From: Fragilaria crotonensis
Lineage: Eukaryota > Bacillariophyta > Fragilariophyceae > Fragilariales > Fragilariaceae
Direction of reading: 5' to 3'
Assembly (NCBI GenBank): GCA_022925895.1
Contig: JAKSYS010000377.1
Location: 1 to 59,540, forward strand
DNA: 59,540 nucleotides
The notes below the pieces were generated by a model. That model ran no database searches. It was not told where the DNA came from and saw only the letters and a program-made list of their open reading frames with translations. Shown here one piece after another: positions 10,664 through 19,531 of this stretch. How positions within the stretch are numbered: position 1 is the first letter of the stretch; each line of letters starts with the position of its first letter. The translations under genes and the position numbers were made by a program.

Positions 10664-11661
10664 GATGTCTACCGACACCACAACGTTCTTGCAAACAAGC
10701 CAAGCCGCGGTGCCAAAGTCATTACAGGTGGCTTTGGACGGCGCATCAAGGATCTGAAACACTGGAGAGCGGTTATTCCTTTCCTTATCAGGGCATCCCA
10801 TGCACCAGGCTCTTTACTAAATGTTCCTTCAGATAGTCATGAGTGCGAGGACATTCTTGAGTATTTGCGACCTATGTACAAAGGTTACAAGATATACTTC
10901 AGTGACAAGTACTCTGCATCCATTTCTAGTGCATCAGATCTGATGTGGCGGTGGCTGGAAGGAGCTTCTGAAGGACCTTTGCAATTGCAGGAATGCAAGG
11001 TGGATTCTACCTAATTGGAAATGGTAGTTACAAGGACAAACATATTGTTGTGTGCCGAGGAAGTCGCTTGTATCAAGGTACTAAGAGGCAGCAGCTGAGT
11101 CCCAGCCAGAAGCCGCAATACAGGAATGAAACTTTGCCAACCCTTGCTGATACGTCGCTTGCAGTGAAACCCACCAAAGAAACATGCCTTAAATGCGATG
11201 TGTCAACTATAAACTTGGCATTGAGGCGCTCTAATTTCTCCGATGTTGAATCGAACCGGACTTTTTCGTGTGAAGAACCAACTTTGACTTCAAATGAAGA
11301 CAACGATGACTTCATTGGCAATCCTTGCAACACACAGCAAGGAACAACTTTGTACTCAACAAATGAAGACGAAGATGCTGCGCTTGTGTTCCCAGAACTC
11401 GTTCCAACAGTTGTTAGGAAGGAAAGTGTTCCATACAGTGTTCTTGTTCCCCTTGCGAAAGAGCTGGCATCGATTCTTGAGGGAAACTGCACAGTGGAGG
11501 AGCTGGAACAGTACGAGGCAATGTTATCAAATTGCATTACGAAGAAAAAGCACGAAATAATGGCACAGCGTGGGTCTGCCAATGGCAGCATGGTCTCTTC
11601 GAGTGTTCGCTCCAACAAGAAGCTGAAAACTCATGGGACAAAGCACATGTCATTTGGGTAA
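10664..11661 (+). pseudogene. FAR1/MULE-like protein relic (low confidence)
   Basis: Three consecutive plus-strand frames make one protein-like reading. It starts MSTDTTTFLQTSQ (10664), moves to a frame with VITGGFGRRIKDLKHWRA and YKIYFSDKYSASISSAS (10700-10990), and then to FYLIGNGSYKDKHIVVCRG (11000 onward). The third frame includes PTKETCLKCDVS and ends with a low-complexity tail after YSVLVPLAKELASIL (stop at 11661). The layout resembles diatom FAR1/FLYWCH-type proteins related to Mutator transposases, but the expected C2H2-type core after CLKCDVS is missing, as if deleted. At least two frame changes lack convincing splice sites. It lies 230 bases from a Mutator-type MITE, which may be coincidence. 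Function unknown. Confidence 0.35.
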
Positions 11662-11879
11662 CGTTGACGAACAAAAAGCCACCAGCAAAGAAGCTGAAGG
11701 ATGCGAAAGGGAATAGTATTAGTGATCGGATCAGTGCATCATTCTTCATTCATGGTACTGACATTGGTGGCGTCTAATACAACTTCAATTACATTTACGT
11801 GAGTTTAATTAATAGTAGTGAATTTAAGACTCGAAGGAGCCAGGTTTATGGAGTCCAAGAATCCTTCTCGTACAATGCA

Positions 11880-12316
11880 TTCAATTATGGGGAATTCTCA
11901 AAAACACCTGTTATCTTTCCATTTTTTAATAGGGGAATTCTCAAAAACACCTGTTATCTTTCCATTTTTCAATAACACCTATGACCTTACAATCCACCGA
12001 AACCTGTTTTACTATTTCACCCATTCGTGACTCAATATTATCAATAACACCGTCTAAGTTTTACACTAATTACAATAACACCTTTTAAGATTTCGCATTA
12101 TTACAATAACACCTTTTAAGATTTCGCATTATTACAATAACACCGTTTGCAGCCGGCAGCGCCGCTGCTCTACGACAACTTGGTACACACTATATTGAAA
12201 ACTTCAGTCACGTTTGGGTGAAATAGTAAACCTTACTTTCGGTGGATTGTAAGGTCATAGGTGTTATTGAAAAATGGAAAGATAACAGGTGTTTCTGAGA
12301 ATTCCCCTTCAATTAT
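11880..12316. mobile_element. Mutator-type MITE, 419 bp, 9-bp target duplication
   Basis: The element spans 11889-12307. Both ends begin GGGGAATTCTCA(A/G)AAACACC, and the inverted match extends about 100 bases (through CCTTACAATCCACCGAAA on the left, mirrored at about 12240 on the right). It is flanked by a perfect 9-bp direct repeat, TTCAATTAT (11880-11888 and 12308-12316), the size expected for MULEs. On the left the terminal 43 bases are present twice in tandem (11889 and 11932). The centre has three CAATAACACC-containing tandem units. There is no coding capacity. It sits at the 3' end of the minus-strand relic at 12.3-13.1 kb, whose stop codon overlaps the right-hand duplication. Confidence 0.85.
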
Positions 12317-13100
12317 TGCAGGACTCCAGCCTGAAGTACCCTGAACTTTGCTGCAGTAAAGGAGCCGAACAATAAGTTTTGCTCCTCAACATTGCTTGCA
12401 CTCGGCTCACAGAGCAACGTACAGTGCCTAAGCACCCTCCGTCCCAACTTATTGCCACGCCATGGGTAAGCTTCACGGCGAGTCCATGAAAGTTATTCCC
12501 GGCCTCGTCAACCCCAACCACATTGGGCATTACAAAATACCAATTTTAGCTGCACGGAATCGTTTCGGTCCAAGCGCTGAACCCAGGTGAGGCATCCCAA
12601 ACATCAAAATGGGAAGCGTTCATGAGGCTGACACTCATGTCAATGGAGAAGCCCACCACGAAGAAAGTGGCCATCGCCATCCATGGGTGGAACTGGGGGA
12701 TGCCTGAATTGGCCTCTAGCTCTTGGATCATCGTGAGCGTCAGGGAAACAATGCCTCCCCACAATCGAAAGACTCTGAGCGAACTCTGCGCAGAACTGGC
12801 TCGGGACCAACAAATTGGTTGTGTACACACTTATTCCCACCCCATCACGGTGAATGCGAGTCCCAATTGGATGCATCGCACCCAAGTCCCCCTCCGAATT
12901 CCTTGCCTTTCCATCCGGACGTTTATTCGCCACCATGGTGTTGTGCAAGTTAATCTTGTCCAATGCCTCAGCGCGGCCTTGGTTGCACAATCAGGGATGA
13001 CAGGACATTCTGATCAGAATCAACGTCTTCCGGCTTTTCAGGCTGCAGTATGCAAGCTCAACAATGAAGTCCCCGGGTCGTTTGCGGCATTCCTCGGGAA
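12313..13100 (-). pseudogene. Relic of a repetitive diatom protein family (SWDG family)
   Basis: Minus-strand fragments in three frames assemble into one C-terminal region. They read MHPIGTRIHRDG and VPSQFCAEFAQSLSIVGRHC (about 12990-12720), then ASHFDVWDASPGFSAWTET (about 12640-12555), NWYFVMPNV, FHGLAVKLTHGVAISWDGG (about 12500-12430), and after another shift VLRHCTLL and LFGSFTAAKFRVLQAG, stopping at 12313-12315. I recall this motif order (HFD, W.F.MPN, ISWDGR.IRHCTS, GTFTAAK) from multicopy hypothetical proteins in diatoms, but know no assigned function. At least three frameshifts or in-frame stops make it a pseudogene. The Mutator-type MITE was inserted directly behind its stop codon. 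Confidence 0.5.
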
Positions 13101-13182
13101 CAATCCGCAACAACACCACTTACAACATGATCATCGACAGCGCCATCCGTCATCACAAAGATGAGGCTGCGCGAGGCTGCTA

Positions 13183-13480
13183 CCGGTTCGGGCGGAAAAA
13201 TGAACAATCCCTGGCAACCCACTCCACAGTTGTGGCAGAGCGTGATCGATTGGGAAGCAAGCTGTCACGTCAAGTGCTGCTGCCGGTTCGTCGAAAAACA
13301 AGCAATCCCTGACAACCCACTCCACAGTTATGGCAGGCGTGATCAATCAGGAAAGCAAGCTGTCACGTCCAAGGTGCTGCCGGTTTGTACGAAAAAACAA
13401 GCAATCCTTGACGACCCACTCCACAGTTATGGCAGAGCGTGATCGATCGGGAAAGCAAGCTGTCATGTCCGCCGAGGATG
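13183..13480. repeat. Tandem repeat, three units of about 96-100 bp
   Basis: Three units begin with CCGGTT(C/T)G at about 13183, 13283 and 13379. Each includes CCCACTCCACAGTT(A/G)TGGCAG, then GTGATC(G/A)AT and AAGCAAGCTGTCACGTC. The units differ by scattered substitutions and small indels. Open frames through them on both strands repeat the same peptides and are not genes. Confidence 0.75.
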
Positions 13481-13920
13481 CTACAGGCGGCAGATCCTTC
13501 GATTGTACAGAAACGACGAGGAGGGTGCTTGTTTGGTGGGTCACGACAAAGGATGATCAACAGCAGAAGCAATAACAATGAGGTATCGTAGTGTTTCAGG
13601 CAAAAATGAAATGAAATGAATGTCAGATCAGCAATGCAAAATCTCACGAAATAAATGTATCGATATACAGATATACACATCGTAATACATGTATTGAGTT
13701 GGATGGGGAACAATGCCGATTTGGCTGGCGCGCAATGCCGGTTTGAATGTTACACATACAAATTTTTTGATTTTTGTTTTCGACGGATGAGCAAGATTCC
13801 TATGATGTCACGATGACGAAGAATAGGTGTAATGCGAAGAGCAATGGAAACGAAGGTAGGAAAAAATCGAGGAAATATAATACACAAAACTGATGCCTTA
13901 AACTCTCAAATCCTAAGAAC
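13481..13920. other. Intergenic, nothing recognised
   Basis: AT-rich DNA with short open frames only. No repeat ends or domains seen. Confidence 0.3.
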
Positions 13921-13924
13921 AGGA

Positions 13925-16110
13925 TTGAGAGTCCCATCCCTTTTATCCCTTTTCAGCCCATTGATTATATTAGTAACGGAAGTCTGGCCTCCATAAATGG
14001 CATAAATTTTTCAATGGCATGGTCTGCAGACTGCCCTTTCCGAGTTAGCCCAGCCACCAGGTCCCACACTATTTTACGTCGGTGATATCGATGCTTAGCG
14101 CGACCTCGCTCAGCATGGGAGAATAGTCTGGCTGCTTTCCTCCCACCAACACCGTGTTGATACTCCTGCCAGAGCTCGTGAAGACTTCTGGGCGTTGGCA
14201 TCAACGTGGCAATGCAAGGTCGTCAGCAACTGTTCCACCTGGGTCCGCTGCCACGACCGGCTCATTCTCACCTATCTGTCGCCGTGCAGATCGCGATGCA
14301 ATTCGCCGGATGTTTCCATTCAAAATGGCAAAAGACCGCTCAAGATTTACCTTCATTTCATTTATCACCGCCTTTATTTCCAAAGTCTCCTGTCGTAGCG
14401 AGAGAAAACCCGACTGAATTTCCAACAACTGATTTCGCATTGAAATTTCTACATACTTTCGGACCTGACTTGCCAAGAATTCAAGCTCCTTGGGTTGTTC
14501 AAGATTATTTGTGATAGGTTGAATCTTGACTTTCGAACCGTCCAAGCTGATAAGCTTTCCTCTCAACCCAATCAAATCCCCTTCAATAACTTCGACCGTG
14601 TCTCCGATCACGATGCCGCCGCCGCCACCGCCACCGCCACCTGTTTTTGCCCTTGCCTCTCCACTTTTTTCTCCAGTCTTCCCTCGTAGCACGGATTGAT
14701 CGCGTGAAAGAGACCCAGCCTGTTTTGATGCTTCATTTTCTTCGCAGATGTCGTCCGCTCCATCGGATTTAGACGCCTTCCTGAAGCGCTGCAGTTCGTG
14801 GAGTGTCGGTGAAGTCTCGTCGGTAACTTTCTTTACCATCGTGCCAACAGTCATCTCCTTCAACTGGTATCCTTCGTGGAAATAATTTCCCTCGAAGACA
14901 TTGCAAACGATATCAAGACCAAGAAACCGCTGGCGCGTTGTCTGCATTCCCATGGCACCAACCTCTTGTGCATTAAACAATTTCTGTGGTGGACGAATCT
15001 TACGATGTCGATCACGAGCCTGTTCAAGAGGTAGATCTGACGCAGTCAAATCAAGACGTGGAACGAACTGTACAACGACTTTCTGACGAGATTTATGAAC
15101 AAACTTGACTTAAAGCCAAGTCGTCCTTGTAAGGCCACCTTTGTAGCCTTACCCATTCATGTTCCATAACTAAACGCCAATCAGAAAAGTGAATAAGCTC
15201 GACGCTGATAAACATGTGACGCATTGACACAGTTGTGTTAACTTACCAGGCACTGTGACTGGCTTGACAGTCATAGCTGCTGCCATATCGCTGATACGAA
15301 CTAATCGCTTGGAATACAGCATGATACCACGAATGCCCTGCAAGGCATCCACCACAGCTGCTTCACTGTGGGATTCGAGGTAAATCTTTCCTTTGGTTTG
15401 AGAAGCTAAAACACCAGTGATACCCAGGTGTCTGCCCTCACGAGCAAGCTCAATGCCCTTATTCATGATTTGGTAGACGAGCTCTTCTTCTTTGCCTGGC
15501 AAGCAATTAACCATCCACAACCTGGGATCGGAAAGTGAAGGCGCAAGAGACTGCTGCGACACGTCTGTATAGGAAGCATGCATCAATCCATCGCTGTCAT
15601 CCATTCGGTGTGGGACGGATGGCATCGCAGCAACTGAACGCACGTCTTCTTCTTCTACGCGGAACCGTCTTGGTTGTTGACGTTGACAGCCTTGTTGATG
15701 GATTACTTCTCGCGCCTCGCCATTGGGGTGTTCTCGACAAACAACGCCATGTAGATTCCTATGAGTACCGTTTGATTCATTGTCATCTTCCTCGTCGTCA
15801 TGCGCTTCTTCTTCTTCTTCACCAAGGAACGAGCTCATTTTTGATCTTTTCGTGGGTCCCCCATAGGCCGATGGTGCACTTCGCTTCTTTTCTTCCTCGT
15901 CGTCATCTAAGCTCACGTTAGTCTTCCGAGGTGGCTCAGGAGCATCATCAACATCGTCTTCATCATAGTCTTGCTTATCAGAGTGCAGAAAATTCTTGCC
16001 ACCGAAACATCCTTCCTCGAGCACTACTACCAGTGATTTTCGGGACAATGTGAGTTTGGTTCGAAAAAAACTGAACAACGGTTTGACTGTCAAGTGCACT
16101 TACGACATGA
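13925..16110 (-). pseudogene. SPT5-like: SPT5-like NGN-KOW gene fused to a GCR1_C-like DNA-binding module
   Basis: SPT5 is the KOW-domain elongation factor of RNA polymerase II. Reading on the minus strand: an acidic N-terminus (DYDEDDVDDAPEPPRK), an NGN domain (DPRLWMVNCLPG to GIRGIMLYSKRLVRI, about 15535-15290), and a phase-1 intron (15170-15246, GTAAGT...TTTAG). KOW1 follows (EWVRLQRWPYKDDLAL). A one-base shift near 15107 leads into VVVQFVPRLD, PPQKLFNAQEV and another KOW (GDTVEVIEGDLIGLRGKL). The usual remaining KOWs and C-terminal repeat are absent. Instead the same open frame continues into a coiled coil and LNGNIRRIASRSARR, stopping at 14201. After a shift comes LHELWQEYQHGVGGRKAAR, and after another IYAIYGGQTSVTNIING (about 13990-13950). 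That tail resembles diatom repeat proteins with a GCR1_C-type helix-turn-helix. The true start is unsettled; ATGTC followed by GTAAGT at about 16105 may be a tiny first exon. Confidence 0.7.
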
Positions 16111-16641
16111 TTGCTGGTTGTGGTTGCTAGAGCAAAAACTTTGGCAGAGTGTTCGCGAAAACAAGCTATGAATATCCGCCTTGAAGGTATGTTGGAAGTC
16201 GTTTGGAGCTACAGGCGGAGATCCAACAGAAGCGATGTCAGGAATCAGGAAACCAAACCAAACCGCTCTTGCAAGCTGATGTTTCTGTGAACGCAGTTTT
16301 TAGGAGTGTGTATGGAGTATGGAGTATGGAGTACTGATACGTGTATGTACTACTCGCAGCCTACCAGTGAAATCCAGGGTTTACTAAATCCAGAATCCAA
16401 TCCCCAATCAGCCTGTCCGGATCAATTAATAGAGAGTCTACAGTAAATGGTTCATGGTTCCCGACTCCCGACTCACAACGTTTAGCATTCCGTGTATGCT
16501 CGTGTTCAAATGTCGGCAAAAAGTCGGCGATTCAACAACAGTAACGGTAGTAGTGTGTCAATGACAAGCATGAAACTTGGTGAACAGAGCCGCTGACCGC
16601 ATTCATTTCGTTCCACACCGATAATCTCCGGCAGCACCAAC
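16111..16641. other. Intergenic between divergent genes
   Basis: It separates the SPT5-like gene (-) from the gene starting at 16642 (+) and probably holds both promoters. A short GTATGGA tandem (about 16310-16335) and GTAC words follow. No defined element recognised. Confidence 0.3.
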
Positions 16642-17256
16642 ATGTCATCATCGTTTGCCTATCCCGATCGTCTTATGCACAAAATGACGGGAGCTCTCTG
16701 GTTTCCTCGTTCGAAAGATGCAGTGGAGCCAAGGTGTGTTGTTTCTTGTTTCGATAGACTATTGAACTCTTGTCATGTCTCCAGAAAGTAGAAACCAGTC
16801 GTCTAACCTCCGGTCGGTGCACATGCGCTGGGTTATCCAGTTTGAATCAGTTGGAACGAGAAGAAGAGGCCTACGAAGCCAAAATGAAAGGAATTGCTGA
16901 TATTCAGGCGGCTCTGCCATTGGTGTCACGCCTGCCATAATGGCCCGATACGAAAGAAAGTGAAGGAGCTCGAGACACTTCCAATGACATGCCCTTTCAA
17001 ACCCGTATGGAATCGCCAACCACAGTCAGAGCAACCTCTTCCGTCACTCGCCCATCAGTCACCTGGTTCAATGAGTCGTCCGGCGAGTGACTTCTCCTTT
17101 GCCCTCAGTACGCCTAGGAGTATGCAATTTCATACACCACAGCAAACCCCCCAAAGCGCTCGAAGCATGGCAAGTGGCGATTCGTCATACAATCTGGATA
17201 GTTCTCATGATGATACATCGGATGTGGAGACTACTGCAAGCAGTACGGGGAGATGA
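16642..17256 (+). CDS. Unknown protein, one intron and one frameshift
   Basis: The family is not recognised. Exon 1 starts at 16642 with MSSSFAYPDRLMHKMTGALW and ends near 16741-16747, before GT-rich sequence. A short intron ends at a CTCCAG acceptor near 16785. Exon 2 reads through SLNQLEREEEAYEAKMKG and DIQAALPLVSRLP, then a one-base shift near 16935 leads to KKVKELETLPMTCPFKPVWN and a Ser/Pro/Gln-rich tail (MQFHTPQQTPQSAR) that stops at 17256. The middle is charged and probably helical. The acceptor and phase are the least certain parts. It could be a small cytosolic adaptor, but nothing in the sequence proves a function. Confidence 0.4.
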
Positions 17257-17893
17257 ATGATTGTTCCTGACTGGGCTTATGTGCGTTAGATATCTTTCTT
17301 TCAGACATCAGAACAAAAGGAGGATCCTCTTGACCTATTATATTATTCACATCAACTTCCCATACCTTTTGAAACTGGAAGGAAATGAGCATTTCGATGC
17401 GCGCACGCATTGGTGGAGTGGTTGTCCGCCCACATGGAAGGAGATGTCTGTTAACCTGGTTGATCAAAGGTGTGTCATCCAAGCGCAATTGTTGACATGC
17501 TGCGATTTCAGCATTCGTAACTTTAAAGACATTAAGTGAATCATACCCATTAGTTCCACTCCCGCATGCCTACACTTGCATTTCGTTGAACCGAGAGGTT
17601 AGAAAATACAGACGTAAAAAGTCTTTCATGTCTCCACAAGCTTTCCTTGTAACGATAAGCATAGTAGACTACTGCCGTGAGAATACAACAAACATCTCTC
17701 GATGGGTCAAGTGGTAGCAGACTATAATTTACATCATACGCAAACGACCATCGACCCGGTCTATTGTCGCATCACTCAAGCACACTGTCGATATGATGCA
17801 AATTGCTGATCTGAAGAGCAGTCTCAACGTTCAAGACTGTAAAAACCTTTACTCAAGACTATGCGTTCATCGCCCTCCTGCCTCTGCTAGCAT
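17257..17893. other. Intergenic, nothing recognised
   Basis: Short open frames on both strands without domains. It lies between the ends of two convergent genes and should contain both 3' untranslated regions. Confidence 0.3.
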
Positions 17894-18490
17894 TTACTTG
17901 CGGCTACCAGTGTAGTCGATCTCACCAAAGAAGTCTTCCTCCTCGTCGTACGATCCGTACTGGGTCAGCCACAAACCAAGGATTCCCCAGTGAACGGCAA
18001 AGAGAACGACCAAAAGACGGTTGTCATCAACACCGAACCATTCGTTGGTTCCTTCGGTGGCAAGAGCAGCCGAAGAAGTAAGAATGGCAGGGACGGCACC
18101 GGCAACGGCAGCGACAAGGGATTGAGGCTTGAAGGCGTTCAAGGCGGTGGCAGGCACTCCGAAAGCTGTAACAAGGAAGGAAACGGAATGTGTCAGATCT
18201 TAAACTAAAGAAGAGAAAGAAGGTAGTCCATGAACAAATAAACAGGTGACATGTGCATGTCGTTCGACGGATTGCTTTGCCGATAGAGCCCACCGTACGA
18301 TAGGTACCTAACCCTACTGCATCGTGCATGAAAAACACGTTGTGCAAGAATCGCACAACGGCAATAATGACTTTGAAACCCGAGACAACAGGAACTTGAA
18401 AGAGAGTAATGCTAACCTACCAGTCTGGGCTGGGACGAAGGCGGAAGCAGTTGCGAAGATCGCAAGGAGAGCAAAGACAGTCTTCATCAT
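17894..18490 (-). CDS. psbW: Photosystem II PsbW-type subunit, plastid-targeted
   Basis: PsbW is a small single-span subunit of photosystem II in the thylakoid membrane. Exon 1 (18490-18421) encodes [20 protein letters not shown], an ER signal peptide ending in an ASAF motif, which directs import across the extra membranes of diatom plastids. A 255-bp GT-AG intron (18166-18420, phase 1) follows. Exon 2 gives the transit peptide, a second hydrophobic stretch ending in a probable lumenal cleavage site (SSAALA), and the mature part [20 protein letters not shown]. One membrane span (to about LWLTQYG) and an acidic stromal tail [12 protein letters not shown] complete it. The total is 113 residues, intact. 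The ATG at 18490 is chosen because the next codon is also Met and nothing upstream fits. Assignment to PsbW rests on the recalled [12 protein letters not shown] signature. Confidence 0.85.
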
Positions 18491-19531
18491 GGTGTCGATA
18501 TCGTTCAAGGTATTTTGAAAGCAGCGAGTTGAATGTCAAGATTTCTGCAGCCTGTGACCGACGTATGCTACAACCTCATTACAAACATGGGATTCTAGTA
18601 TGGCCTGTCAGTCGTACTGGTACGATCTTTTGGGTCAAGTTCAAGAACGAGGAAGGAGGCAGGCCAAAACAATTGATACTACGGGTACCGTACATTTTAC
18701 GGAATCTGATTCTACGCAACCTCAGGATTCCCTTTCAGAGGCCTCACGTTTCAAGTTTCAAGTATCTCAAGCATCAGGCAACCCTGTTGCAGGTTGCAGC
18801 ACCACAGAGGTTCCGGAATTCTTGTTCACCTGGATGTAAAATCGTGTAGAATCTACTGAGACGTGAGTCTAAATTCCGGAACCCCCGGTACTGTAAGTAC
18901 TGGTGTACTGGTACTCGCAGGTCGGAGGACACATTCTTGCTGCGACTACAGACTACAGTACCAGGTACTACCGGTAGAACTGCAATGTAGTGCATACGCC
19001 AGGTTCTCGCAGTTCCCAACATACATAATGAAATACTGGTATGATACAGTTCCTACACAACATTGATTTGTACAGTACACCTGCGGCATTATTATAGAGT
19101 GTGTCGTACGTTGTACCATGAGCCCCGCTACTGCTATGCATGCAGCGTGACCGTACCGGTACTCCAGTAGCACGGGATCTCAATACTATGACATACTGCG
19201 GTCTTAAGTAGAAATCTTATACGAGTACTGTAGTACCAGTACCCTGCGTATTTATTAGCGTAACATAGCTGCATTGAGTTCATTTGTACTCAGATTTTAC
19301 TATGAAGATTGGCAGACAATTCTGTTGCATAGGGCGTCCGGGTGTCCTGGGACAAATATTGCATGATATCAGTCCTCCCGTAGCGGTACTGGTACCGGTA
19401 CAAGTACTGTAGTACAAGGTTTTGCGGTTTTGCCCCGTGTCATCCGTCAGCTTATCACAAGGGGACGACAATGGTCGTCAGTGGTATCATGATTCTCAAC
19501 CTGAACCTTCACATTCAACGACTAGTGCGCT
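18491..19531. other. Intergenic with dense GTAC islands and a 12-bp hairpin
   Basis: No gene is supported. GTAC, AGTACT and GGTACCGGTAC words are very dense at 18880-19260 and 19385-19420. A perfect 12-bp inverted pair, GGTTCCGGAATT at 18809-18820 and AATTCCGGAACC at 18872-18883, could form a hairpin with a 51-base loop. Confidence 0.45.

Noticed and set aside
12622-13164. 180-codon plus-strand frame
   Set aside because: The opposite strand carries recognisable family motifs; this frame has none and ends in the tandem repeat.
17231-17539. Overlapping 85-92 codon frames on both strands
   Set aside because: They overlap each other with no domain on either strand.
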